Positions 1-6,320 of a stretch of DNA of 14,242 bases are shown one piece after another. A program made the translations under genes and the position numbers. The notes below the pieces were generated by a model. It ran no database searches and was not told where the DNA came from. It was given only the letters and a program-made list of their open reading frames with translations. How positions within the stretch are numbered: position 1 is the stretch's first letter; every line of letters starts with the position of its first letter. This stretch comes from an uncultured Acidimicrobiaceae bacterium (GTDB lineage Bacteria; Actinomycetota; Acidimicrobiia; Acidimicrobiales; MedAcidi-G1): assembly GCA_913054115.1 (NCBI GenBank), contig CAJXIS010000013.1, forward strand, positions 1 to 14,242, written 5' to 3'.

Positions 1-124
1 CCGGCACGACACCGTCGTTCAACTCGAAGGCGTTGCCGAGGTCATCGACATCGACCAACTCCGGGGCAAGCGCATAACAGCGGCTGTGCCCCTCGCACTT
101 CCCCGCATCGACCTTGATCTTCAT
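1..124 (-). CDS. 3Fe-4S-type ferredoxin, P450-associated kind (N-terminal part, runs off the window)
   Basis: The visible 41 residues begin MKIKVDAGKCEGHSRC and continue with an APELVDVDDLGNAFEL stretch. This is the N-terminal half of the small (about 62-70 aa) actinobacterial ferredoxins that pass electrons to cytochromes P450. The first cluster motif is C10-x2-H13-x2-C16, the variant with His in place of the second Cys that is known from mycobacterial P450 ferredoxins and usually goes with a 3Fe-4S cluster. The last Cys-Pro lies outside the window. The ATG at 124 has an AAGGGG ribosome site 7 nt upstream. The gene lies 74 nt downstream of the aldehyde dehydrogenase on the same strand, so the two may be cotranscribed, and a P450 gene may follow. 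The family call is firm; the redox partner is inferred. Confidence 0.85.
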   Translation of the reverse strand, partial: MKIKVDAGKCEGHSRCYALAPELVDVDDLGNAFELNDGVVP

Positions 125-148
125 GGTGGGTCCCCTTGATCCTTGTTC

Positions 149-155
149 AGCCTAG
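149..155 (-). promoter_or_regulatory. Possible -10 element (CTAGGCT) for the ferredoxin gene
   Basis: Read on the minus strand, CTAGGCT lies 25 nt before the ferredoxin ATG and directly beside the 157-174 dyad. It matches the CTAGNNT boxes seen before other genes in the window. No convincing -35 hexamer is present at 16-18 nt, so this could be an activator-dependent or weak promoter, or not a promoter. Confidence 0.35.
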
Positions 156-156
156 A

Positions 157-174
157 GAGTACAGAGTCGTACTC
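157..174. promoter_or_regulatory. Perfect 18-bp dyad, candidate repressor operator
   Basis: GAGTAC-AGAGTC-GTACTC is a perfect 6-bp inverted repeat with a 6-nt spacer. It lies between the stop of the aldehyde dehydrogenase (199) and the start of the ferredoxin (124), touching the candidate -10 element. Its size and symmetry suit a dimeric regulator such as a TetR-family protein. It lacks a T run and its stem is short, so it is a poor terminator. The regulator is not encoded in this window. Confidence 0.45.
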
Positions 175-198
175 AGCGCTGCCGATTCCGGGCAAACC

Positions 199-1626
199 TC
201 AGCCCAGCGGCAGGTTGATCTGCTTGGCCTCGAGGTACTCGGCGAGGCCGTAGCGGCCCAGCTCCCGGCCGTTGCCGGACTTCTTGTACCCGCCGAACGG
301 CGCATCGGTGTTGAGGAACGACCCGTTCATGTCGACCTCGCCGGTGCGCAGCCGCTTGGCGACGGCGAGCGCCCGGTCGCTGTCCGAGCTCCACACCCCG
401 CCGGACAGGCCGTATTCGGAGTCGTTGGCGATGCGGATCGCATCGTCGTCGTCCTCGTAGCCGATGATCGACAGGACCGGACCGAAGATCTCCTCCTGGG
501 CGATCGTCATCGAGTTGTCGACATCGGCGAAGATCGTGGGCTTGACGTAGTAGCCGGCGCCGAGGCCGTCGGGCTTGCCGGTGCCGCCGGTGACGAGCGT
601 GGCGCCCTCGTCGATGCCCTTCTGGATGTAGCCCTGCACGCGGTCCCATTGCGCCTGGGAGACGAGCGGTCCGAGGGTCGTGCCATCGGCGTCGGCCGGG
701 CCGACCGTGTAGCCGGCGGCTGCGGCGGCAGCGAGTTCGGCGGCTTCGTCCATGCGGTCGGCCGGCACGAGCAGGCGGGTGAGGGCGCTGCACGTCTGGC
801 CCGAGTTGAGGTAGGCGGCGCCGACCGCCGACGGGATCGCTGCTGCGAAGTCGGCATCGTCGAGCACGATGTTGGCGGACTTGCCGCCGAGTTCCTGCTG
901 GACCCGGGTGACGTTGACCGCTGCGACCTCGGCGACACGCGTGCCTGCCCTGGTCGAGCCGGTGAACGACACCATGTCGACGTCGGGGTGGGCGGCGATC
1001 GCCTCACCGACCACCGGTCCGAGGCCGGACACCAGGTTGAACACCCCGGCCGGGAAGCCCAGCCCGTCGATGATGTCCGCCAGCAGGAAGGCGTTCAGGG
1101 GCGCCACCTCGCTGGGCTTGAGCACGACGGTGCAGCCGACCGCCATGGCAGGGGCGACCTTCGCCATGATCTGGTGCAGCGGATAGTTCCACGGGGTGAT
1201 GCAGCCGACCACGCCGACGGGCTCACGGGTGACCAGCGAGCGTCCGATCGTCTCCTCGAAGGCGAACTCCCGGGCCGTGGCCGGCACGCCCGAGGTGGTC
1301 GCGGTCGGGATCCCGGCCTGGATCATCATGGAGAGTCCGGTCGGCATGCCGACCTCCTGGGAGATCAGGCCACCGATCTCGGCGCTGCGGGCGCCCAGTT
1401 CGACGCCGAGGGCCTCGATGTAGCCGAGCCGGTCCTCGAGGGGGAGCGCCGACCATGCGGGGAAGGCTTCCTTGGCGGCGGCCACCGCCGCGTCGACGTC
1501 GGAGGCGGTTCCCTCGGGGATCGATCCGATGACCTCCTCGTTGGAGGGGTTGATGACCTCGATGCTGCTGCTTCCTGCGGACGCCACCCAGTTCCCACCG
1601 ATGTAGATCTGCTCACGCGTGCTCAT
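199..1626 (-). CDS. NAD(P)-dependent aldehyde dehydrogenase
   Basis: This 475-aa protein is a complete member of the aldehyde dehydrogenase superfamily, which oxidises aldehydes to carboxylic acids with NAD(P)+ in the cytosol. All landmarks are present: TPWNYP with the oxyanion Asn147, cofactor-binding KPSE at 170-173, the FTGST Rossmann turn at 221-225, ELGGKS with general base Glu245, GQTCS with nucleophile Cys279, and EEIFGPVLS near 378-386. The length is normal for the family. The frame stays open upstream to about 2688, but that part is antisense to the neighbouring epimerase gene. The start at 1626 is chosen because it begins the family N-terminus (MSTREQIYIGGNW) and has AAAGGG 8 nt upstream. 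It shares its direction with the ferredoxin and is divergent from the epimerase. The substrate cannot be read from sequence; a role in degrading an alcohol or terpenoid with the ferredoxin/P450 is a guess. Confidence 0.95.
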   Translation of the reverse strand: MSTREQIYIGGNWVASAGSSSIEVINPSNEEVIGSIPEGTASDVDAAVAAAKEAFPAWSALPLEDRLGYIEALGVELGARSAEIGGLISQEVGMPTGLSMMIQAGIPTATTSGVPATAREFAFEETIGRSLVTREPVGVVGCITPWNYPLHQIMAKVAPAMAVGCTVVLKPSEVAPLNAFLLADIIDGLGFPAGVFNLVSGLGPVVGEAIAAHPDVDMVSFTGSTRAGTRVAEVAAVNVTRVQQELGGKSANIVLDDADFAAAIPSAVGAAYLNSGQTCSALTRLLVPADRMDEAAELAAAAAAGYTVGPADADGTTLGPLVSQAQWDRVQGYIQKGIDEGATLVTGGTGKPDGLGAGYYVKPTIFADVDNSMTIAQEEIFGPVLSIIGYEDDDDAIRIANDSEYGLSGGVWSSDSDRALAVAKRLRTGEVDMNGSFLNTDAPFGGYKKSGNGRELGRYGLAEYLEAKQINLPLG

Positions 1627-1779
1627 GAAATTCGCCCTTTGTTCTGGATGCAGCCCGTGCTGTCCGTGTCGCTTCCCGAGATCATGCGCCATCGGCGGAC
1701 GCCGCGCCAACGGCGGGCCGGGGCTACGGTCGTGGATCGGTCGCAGAGGTCGATCGGAACTCGAAGCAGGGGGTGCACG
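1627..1779. promoter_or_regulatory. Divergent intergenic region between aldehyde dehydrogenase and epimerase genes
   Basis: These 153 bp must carry both divergent promoters. On the plus strand TACGGT at 1725-1730 could be a -10 box for the epimerase gene, about 50 nt before its ATG. There is no clear -35. CGGCGGGCCG at 1711-1720 is a small GC dyad. I see no small gene here. Confidence 0.3.
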
Positions 1780-2754
1780 ATGCGCGTGATGTTGACGGGT
1801 GGGACCGGTTTCATCGGGGGCCATGTGCTCCGGGCGCTGGTCGATGCCGGCCACGAGCCGCTGGCGCTTGTCCGCAGCAGCGAGAAGCTGGACCAGATGC
1901 GTGCGGCCCAGGGCATCGACGCCGCCATCGACCACGTCGTGGGCGACATGACCGATCCCGAAAGCGTCGCCGAGGCCATGGAGGGCTGCGACGCCTGCAT
2001 CCACACGGCAGCGTTCACGAGCCTCGACCCCGAGCAGATGCACATGGCGCTCGAGGTCAACGCCCCCGGTGCGATCAACGTGCTCGACGCAGCGTCGGCG
2101 GTGGGCTGCGACCCGATCATCCACCTCTCGACGATGTCGGTGATTTTTCCGCCCAGCGGCGACATGCTCTCGGGCCAGGATCCGGTGCATGGTGGAGGCA
2201 ACCCCTACAACGCCTCGAAGGCGATCGCCGAGGAGCACGCCAGGGGCATGCAGGACGCCGGCGCCCCGGTCAACATCATCTACCCGGCGGGCGTCACCGG
2301 CCCGATCGACCTCGGGCTCAACGTGCTGGCGGCCAACCTGATCCCGACCCTGCAGAGCGAGATCATGATGAGCCTCGCCAGCGGCGGCTGGCTGCTCGTC
2401 GACGTGCGCGACCTGGCGAAGGCGCTGGTCGGGCTGCTCCAGCCGGGCCGTGGGCCGCAGCGCTACGTGTCCGGTGGCACCTACATGCCGTGGGATGAGT
2501 TCCACGCCGTGATCAGCGAGGTGACCGGCTGCGACCGGGCGCTGTTCCCGACCCCCCGCGAGGCGCTCGAGCAGATGGTCGATGCCGAGGCCGTCGAGAT
2601 CATGCTGGGCATCGTCCCCGGTGACGATGCCGGGCTGCTCGCGGACAGTGGCCTGGGCACCTGGCGTCCGGTCGAGGAGACACTCCACGACACGATCGCA
2701 TGGCTGATCGCCGGTGGCCTGCTCGAGGCGGATCGGGCGCCGAACTGCGCCTGA
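1780..2754 (+). CDS. Extended-SDR NAD-dependent epimerase/dehydratase family protein
   Basis: This 324-aa protein opens with MRVMLTGGTGFIGGH, the TGxxGxxG nucleotide-binding turn (residues 6-12) of extended short-chain dehydrogenases. The acidic residue ending the second strand is not obvious, VGDMTD at 54-59 binds the adenine side, and catalytic residues are Ser117 (HLST), Tyr143 and Lys147 (PYNASK). The C-terminal half is the variable substrate domain, so a sugar epimerase, a dihydroflavonol/cinnamoyl-type reductase, or a 3-beta-hydroxysteroid-type dehydrogenase are all possible. The frame is open far upstream, antisense to the aldehyde dehydrogenase. The ATG at 1780 is chosen from the Rossmann start and the AGGGGG ribosome site 7 nt before it. 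It converges on the PEP-utilising protein with 16 bp between stops and no clear hairpin terminator. Confidence 0.9.
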   Translation: MRVMLTGGTGFIGGHVLRALVDAGHEPLALVRSSEKLDQMRAAQGIDAAIDHVVGDMTDPESVAEAMEGCDACIHTAAFTSLDPEQMHMALEVNAPGAINVLDAASAVGCDPIIHLSTMSVIFPPSGDMLSGQDPVHGGGNPYNASKAIAEEHARGMQDAGAPVNIIYPAGVTGPIDLGLNVLAANLIPTLQSEIMMSLASGGWLLVDVRDLAKALVGLLQPGRGPQRYVSGGTYMPWDEFHAVISEVTGCDRALFPTPREALEQMVDAEAVEIMLGIVPGDDAGLLADSGLGTWRPVEETLHDTIAWLIAGGLLEADRAPNCA

Positions 2755-2770
2755 GTTGATTCCCTGAGGT

Positions 2771-4480
2771 TCAGCCCTCGAGGATCGTCACGGTGCCGGT
2801 GTCGCCGTTGACCCTGACCTGCGCACCGTCTGGGATGCGGGTGGTGGCCCCGGTCGCCGACACCACGCACGGGATGCCGAGCTCACGGCACACGATCACG
2901 GCGTGGCTCATCGTGCCGCCCACGTCGACCACCACGCCGGCGGCCGGGACGAACAACGGGGTCCAGGAGGGGTCGGTGATCGGTGCGACGAGGATGTCTC
3001 CCGGTTCGAGGCCGGCCGGGTCCGACGGATCGGTGACGACCCGGGCCCGCCCGATGGCCGTGCCGGCGCTCCCGCCCATGCCCTGCACGATCTTGCGGGT
3101 CGAGATCGGTGCCTCGGCTGCCTGCCAGGCATCGGCACCGGGGACCTCGCCGGCGAACCAGTAGGGCGGGGTCAGGTCGAACAGCGAGAGGTAGGTGGCC
3201 TCGCGGTCGGCTGCCTCGGCAGCCAGCTCGCCGGCCATGGCCGATTCGAGCTCGGAATCACGCAACATGAACACGTGGCCGGCGTCGGCCAGTCGGCCGT
3301 CGGCGGCGAGGCGGCGACCGAACTCGTGTGCCGCCAGCCGGACCTCGTGGATGACCTTGACGATCGTGGCCTTGGCCTGCTCGCGGGCGGGGATGAACAC
3401 CGCACTCGCCGTGTTGGCGATCTCGAGGGTGCCTGCCTGGGTCTCGTCGCCGGCGACCATGCCGCGCAGCAGGGCCAGGGCCTCGTCGGACTGCACGCGT
3501 GCCGCCTCGTGGCGGGCACGCGGATCGTCCGAGTCGTCGGAGAGGCGTATCCGGTCGATCAGCGTGAGGACCAGCCCGGGATGGGTGCCCCAGGTGGGTG
3601 ACCGCAGCTCCCATTCGTTGGGGCCGCGGCTGCCGTGTTCGGCGAGCAGGGTGTCGAGGCCGGCCATGAAGTCGGCGGCGGGCGCACCGAGGTCGCCCAG
3701 GCGTGCGTGCAGCCCGTCGAGGCCGGCGTCGAAGGCGGCCGTCAACTCGGCCGAGCCGACGACGAGGCGGCTGAGGTCCCACATGGCGAAGCTGGGTGCG
3801 GCCGATGCCACGCCACCGAGTCCGCCGGCGATGCGCAGGTCGAGTCCTGGCTTGCCGAGGCCGAGGGCCAGGACGGTGATGGCCCCCATCGTGACCGAGG
3901 CGCCGGCGCTGACCTCACCGTGCGTGGCGAACACCCGGGCGAACACCGGCATCATCTCGCGCATCCGGGCGACCAGGTCGGCCTCTGACGCCGAGCCCAG
4001 GTCTGGTCGGACGGCGACGAGCGCATCGACCTCGACGACGTGCTCGTCAAGGCGGGGAAACTCCGTGGCGGTCATCCAGGAGAACATGAGGCCGTCGACC
4101 CGGGCGATGATGGCGGGATCGTCGTCCTTGGGGCGTGGCACGTAGGCGGGCAGGCTCGACTGCGATCCGAAGAAGCCCATGTCGACCATCTCTGGGGTCA
4201 TGCCGGACGAGCGGGCGCCCATCAGGCGGGCCATGCTCAGGTTCAGGAACATGTAGCCGCCGAAGATCTCGAACATGACCTTGTGGCCGTCGTCGACTTC
4301 GTCGAGGTCGATCGTGAAGCGGGACATGAAATCCCGCATGCCGACATCGCCTGCGCCGTGCCAGGTGTGGTCGGCGGTCAGCGGCGACACCGGGTCGGGG
4401 AACACCTCGCCCACGTTGCCGCGTGTGTAGATCGGAAAGGACGGTGACGGTTCGTCGTCCATGAACCAGCCAACGGTCAT
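2771..4480 (-). CDS. PEP-utilising enzyme swivel-domain protein without ATP-grasp domain
   Basis: This 569-aa protein ends in a phosphohistidine swivel domain of the PEP synthase / pyruvate phosphate dikinase / rifampicin phosphotransferase kind. Visible landmarks are GDILVAPITDPSWTPLF, then GGTMSHAVIVCRELGIPCVV with the phosphate-carrying His at about 526, then a VRVNGDTGTV end. The N-terminus contains YTRGNVGEVFPDPVSPL (about 18-34), which resembles the start of the substrate-binding domain that follows the ATP-grasp domain in rifampicin phosphotransferases. No ATP-grasp domain precedes it and none is encoded in the window, so it either pairs with a separate partner or has lost kinase activity. 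The start has GGGAGG 6 nt upstream. The gene lies 76 nt after the phosphatase and has its own promoter-like element. The substrate is unknown. Confidence 0.85.
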   Translation of the reverse strand: MTVGWFMDDEPSPSFPIYTRGNVGEVFPDPVSPLTADHTWHGAGDVGMRDFMSRFTIDLDEVDDGHKVMFEIFGGYMFLNLSMARLMGARSSGMTPEMVDMGFFGSQSSLPAYVPRPKDDDPAIIARVDGLMFSWMTATEFPRLDEHVVEVDALVAVRPDLGSASEADLVARMREMMPVFARVFATHGEVSAGASVTMGAITVLALGLGKPGLDLRIAGGLGGVASAAPSFAMWDLSRLVVGSAELTAAFDAGLDGLHARLGDLGAPAADFMAGLDTLLAEHGSRGPNEWELRSPTWGTHPGLVLTLIDRIRLSDDSDDPRARHEAARVQSDEALALLRGMVAGDETQAGTLEIANTASAVFIPAREQAKATIVKVIHEVRLAAHEFGRRLAADGRLADAGHVFMLRDSELESAMAGELAAEAADREATYLSLFDLTPPYWFAGEVPGADAWQAAEAPISTRKIVQGMGGSAGTAIGRARVVTDPSDPAGLEPGDILVAPITDPSWTPLFVPAAGVVVDVGGTMSHAVIVCRELGIPCVVSATGATTRIPDGAQVRVNGDTGTVTILEG

Positions 4481-4510
4481 CTCGGGCCTCCCTGCCTCTG
4501 GATCGCACCG

Positions 4511-4539
4511 ACCCTAGGGCACACCTGACGCTAGGTCAG
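4511..4539 (-). promoter_or_regulatory. Sigma70-like promoter of the PEP-utilising gene with overlapping dyad
   Basis: On the minus strand CTGACC (4534-4539), a 17-nt spacer and TAGGGT (4511-4516) form a plausible -35/-10 pair. Transcription would begin near 4504, giving a 5' leader of roughly 24 nt. Plus-strand CTGAC-GCTAG-GTCAG (4525-4539) is a perfect 5-bp dyad over the -35 region, and CCCTAGGG (4512-4519) is an 8-bp palindrome over the -10. Either could be an operator. Confidence 0.45.
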
Positions 4540-4556
4540 AAGCGCGGGTCGGGCCC

Positions 4557-5375
4557 TCAGGCCAGCATCGCGTCGCGGAAGGCGCCGATGCGTGCGTCGT
4601 CGAGGCCGAGGCCGTCGCGGCGAAACGCCTCCCAGGTACCCCAGTCCTCCTCGACGGTCGCGAAGGAGGCGGCGAGGTAGTCGGCGTGGCACCACAGCAT
4701 CGCCCGGGTGTTGACGAGATGCTCGTCGGGAACGTCGCCCGGCTCGATGCCCAGGCGATCGGCGATCATTCGGCGGTGTTGGTCCTCGCGCACCTGGAGC
4801 CAGGGGCGGCGGACTTGGTTGCTGAGGAGGTAGTCGGCGATCGTCAGTTCCTCGGTCACGCCGAGGAGTCGCAGGAGAATGCCGCCCACGAAGCCGGTGC
4901 GATCCTTGCCGGCGGTGCAGTTGAACAGCAGCGGGTGCCGATCGGGGTCCGTCGCCAGGTCGAAGACCTGGCGGTACCGGTCGAGGCGGGTGCGGACGCT
5001 GTTGCGGAAGTAGTCGGCGATCAGGTCCGGCCCGGGGATCGCCGCCGGGTCGGTCGCCATCCTGTTGGCCAGCACGGCGAACTCGTTGTCGTCGGTCGAG
5101 ACCGAGACGTGCACGACCTCGGTGCCGTCCAGGTCCGGGTGCGGTCGCTGCTGGGCCTCGTCGAGCCGGCGCAGGTCGACGATCGTGCGCAGACCGAGGC
5201 CTTCGAGGATGGCGTGGTCCGGGCCCTCGAGGTCGCAGAGGTAGCCGCTGCGGAACAGCCGCCCGGTGCGCACCGTGCGCCCGTCGGCGGTCGGCAGCCC
5301 CCCGAGGTCCCGCAGGTTCGCGTCGGCCACGAGCACGCGGTGGTCCGGCAGATCGAAAGGAGGGGGGCGGTTCAT
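4557..5375 (-). CDS. PtpB-like tyrosine/serine protein phosphatase
   Basis: This 272-aa protein has the CX5R phosphatase loop FNCTAGKDRTGF, with nucleophile Cys153 and Arg159. The Lys-Asp inside the loop (GKDRT) is typical of the Y_phosphatase3 family that includes Mycobacterium tuberculosis PtpB, whose members act on phosphotyrosine and phosphoserine and, in some cases, phosphoinositides. ANLRDLGG (about 19-26) and FRSGYL (41-46) are the family's N-terminal signature, and ADYLLSNQ (180-187) follows the loop. The length matches the family, there is no signal peptide, and it is probably cytosolic. No Shine-Dalgarno is seen, but TACCTT ends 7 nt before the ATG, suggesting a leaderless mRNA. A physiological substrate cannot be inferred from the neighbours. 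Confidence 0.92.
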   Translation of the reverse strand: MNRPPPFDLPDHRVLVADANLRDLGGLPTADGRTVRTGRLFRSGYLCDLEGPDHAILEGLGLRTIVDLRRLDEAQQRPHPDLDGTEVVHVSVSTDDNEFAVLANRMATDPAAIPGPDLIADYFRNSVRTRLDRYRQVFDLATDPDRHPLLFNCTAGKDRTGFVGGILLRLLGVTEELTIADYLLSNQVRRPWLQVREDQHRRMIADRLGIEPGDVPDEHLVNTRAMLWCHADYLAASFATVEEDWGTWEAFRRDGLGLDDARIGAFRDAMLA

Positions 5376-5382
5376 TCCGGCG

Positions 5383-5388
5383 AAGGTA
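5383..5388 (-). promoter_or_regulatory. Leaderless-type -10 box of the phosphatase gene
   Basis: Minus-strand TACCTT lies exactly 7 nt before the phosphatase ATG. This is the TANNNT spacing found at actinobacterial genes whose transcript starts at the initiation codon. No ribosome-binding site is present and no good -35 is visible. Confidence 0.45.
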
Positions 5389-5412
5389 GTGGCTTGCCCC
5401 GCTTTGCGACGA

Positions 5413-5434
5413 AGCCCGCCCCGGGGGGCGGGCT
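5413..5434 (-). terminator. GC-rich hairpin ending the tRNA operon
   Basis: AGCCCGCC-N6-GGCGGGCT is a perfect 8-bp stem with loop CCGGGG. It begins 11 nt past the 3' end of tRNA-Phe in the direction of transcription. No long U tract follows (only a TT), as is common for actinobacterial terminators. It also separates the tRNA operon from the phosphatase gene downstream. Confidence 0.65.
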
Positions 5435-5444
5435 CCGGTCTCGG

Positions 5445-5517
5445 TGGTCGGGCCCGGCGTCGATCCGGGGACCTTCCGCTTTTCAGGCGGACGCTCTGCC
5501 AACTGAGCTACCCGACC
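5445..5517 (-). tRNA. tRNA-Phe (anticodon GAA)
   Basis: The full cloverleaf can be folded by eye: acceptor GGTCGGG/CCCGACC, D stem GCTC/GAGC, anticodon stem TCCGC/GCGGA with loop CTGAAAA (anticodon GAA), variable AGGTC, T stem CCCGG/CCGGG, discriminator A. The CCA end is not encoded (CCG follows). The T loop reads ATCGACG instead of the usual TTCGANY, so position 54 is A and position 60 is G. It is the last gene of the Glu-Asp-Phe cluster, 5 nt after the broken tRNA-Asp, and is followed by a GC hairpin. Confidence 0.93.
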
Positions 5518-5522
5518 GTGCA

Positions 5523-5576
5523 CCGCGACCTCCGGCTTGACAGGCCGGCGTGCACTCCAAACTGCACCACAGGACC
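5523..5576 (-). pseudogene. Truncated tRNA-Asp (anticodon GTC), 3' third missing
   Basis: Read on the minus strand this has acceptor 5' strand GGTCCTG, TG, D stem GTGC/GCAC with loop AGTTTGGAGT, G, anticodon stem CCGGC/GCCGG with loop CTGTCAA (anticodon GTC), variable AGGTC, and then only GCGG of the T stem. The T loop, the 3' T strand and the matching acceptor strand (CAGGACC expected) are absent, and after 5 more bases tRNA-Phe begins. The 54 retained bases fold perfectly, so decay is recent or the loss is a single deletion of roughly 20 nt plus spacer. It cannot be a normal tRNA. A deletion in the assembly is an alternative explanation. Confidence 0.85.
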
Positions 5577-5624
5577 CCGAGCGAATCGCCGAGACTGCCA
5601 GAAGGCAATCAGACCATCCGTTCT

Positions 5625-5700
5625 TGGTACCCCCAACGGGATTCGAACCCGTGTTACCGGCGTGAAAGGCCGGCGTCCTAGGCCACTGGACGATGGGGGC
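5625..5700 (-). tRNA. tRNA-Glu (anticodon TTC), CCA encoded
   Basis: Acceptor GCCCCCA pairs with TGGGGGT (first pair G-U), the D arm is GTCC/GGAC, the anticodon stem is CCGGC/GCCGG with loop CTTTCAC (hmm-free reading: anticodon TTC), and the T arm is ACGGG-TTCGAAT-CCCGT, all normal. Discriminator A is followed by an encoded CCA (5625-5627). It is the first gene of the tRNA operon; a 48-nt spacer separates it from the tRNA-Asp remnant. The Glu-Asp-Phe order is the one found in many actinobacteria. Confidence 0.95.
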
Positions 5701-5723
5701 TCGGACCTCGCGAGGGCGGCGTC

Positions 5724-5729
5724 ACGATA
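5724..5729 (-). promoter_or_regulatory. -10-like box upstream of the tRNA operon
   Basis: Minus-strand TATCGT lies 23 nt before the mature 5' end of tRNA-Glu, a suitable place for the operon promoter. A -35 hexamer at 17-18 nt is not convincing. Confidence 0.35.
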
Positions 5730-5781
5730 GCAAACGACCACAGGAAACCGGCAGGAGAAGCAGGTCCCGGAATATGGGTCC

Positions 5782-6255
5782 CTATCGGAGGAACCTGACC
5801 GAGGCTTCGACGGCCTCCTCGAGGAGCAGGCCCAGCCACAGCAGGAGGGAGCGTTCGGCCACATCGAGGGCCTCGGGGTCGAACTCGTCCGCCTCGGAGA
5901 TGTCGAGTCGCGTGCCGAGGACGAGGCGCAGCGAGTTGAGGACGACCATCCACTGTTCGAGCTCATCGGGCTCGAGGGTCTCGTTGCCGACGGTGGCCGT
6001 GACCACGTCGGCGGCCTCGAGCCGCGAGCGCAGCAGGTCGTCGTGGATGAGGGCGGTGTAGTCGGCGTCGCGTTCGGGGTCGTCCGGGTAGGCGGACGGG
6101 TAGAGGCGTCGCTGGTCGGGGTCGGCGTCCTCCGAGAGGAGCGAGCGGAACTGTGCGGCGAGGTTCGCCATGAGGTCGCGTTCTTCGTCGCCGAGTCGGA
6201 CCGCGACGAGCTTCCCCGAACGGGCAAAGGCGACCGGGCGTCGGCGGCGCACCAT
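5782..6255 (-). CDS. DUF2017 family protein
   Basis: This 157-aa acidic, helical, soluble protein begins MVRRRRPVAFARSGKLVAV and has LYPSAYPDD (about 51-59) and a Glu/Leu-rich C-terminal half. It matches the actinobacterial DUF2017 proteins, which are usually encoded next to clpS, as here. Their biochemical function is not established; the neighbourhood suggests a link to Clp-dependent proteolysis. The start codon overlaps the stop of the 21-codon frame before it (TGATG), and no strong ribosome site precedes it, so its translation may depend on ribosomes arriving from upstream. Confidence 0.85.
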   Translation of the reverse strand: MVRRRRPVAFARSGKLVAVRLGDEERDLMANLAAQFRSLLSEDADPDQRRLYPSAYPDDPERDADYTALIHDDLLRSRLEAADVVTATVGNETLEPDELEQWMVVLNSLRLVLGTRLDISEADEFDPEALDVAERSLLLWLGLLLEEAVEASVRFLR

Positions 6256-6320
6256 CAGGTGGCCCCGGCCCCTGCCATGAACGCCCCCGCCATGAACGCC
6301 CCTGCCATGAACTCAGTCAT
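6255..6320 (-). CDS. Possible 21-aa bridging peptide between clpS and DUF2017
   Basis: An ATG overlapping the clpS stop (ATGACTGA) opens a 21-codon frame that begins MTEFMAGAF, repeats MAGAF units, and ends with a TGA overlapping the DUF2017 ATG (TGATG). The whole 57-nt gap is thereby translatable without a break. Ribosome-site quality is low (CAGG just before the ATG), but each repeat also carries AGGGGC or GGGGGC ahead of an in-frame ATG. It could be a translational-coupling leader or chance in a slippage-prone spacer. Confidence 0.35.
   Translation of the reverse strand: MTEFMAGAFMAGAFMAGAGAT
6268..6312. repeat. 15-bp tandem repeat, three copies
   Basis: Three adjacent units of GCCCCTGCCATGAAC (the middle one with C in place of T) fill the gap between clpS and DUF2017. 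The 15-bp period keeps the bridging frame open. It looks like replication slippage. Confidence 0.9.

Noticed and set aside
136..1779. A plus-strand open frame running through the aldehyde dehydrogenase into the epimerase gene
   Set aside because: It is antisense to a complete aldehyde dehydrogenase and has low-complexity Arg/Gly/Asp-rich composition; the real protein starts at 1780.
1627..2688. N-terminal extension of the aldehyde dehydrogenase frame on the minus strand
   Set aside because: It lies antisense to the epimerase gene, and the family N-terminus and ribosome site place the start at 1626.
3195..4145. Long plus-strand frames opposite the PEP-utilising gene
   Set aside because: Ser/Arg/Pro-rich shadow translation with no ribosome site or motif; the minus-strand gene explains the region.
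5757..5781. GGTCCC repeats after the DUF2017 gene as a terminator
   Set aside because: The two GGTCCC copies are direct, not inverted, so no hairpin forms.
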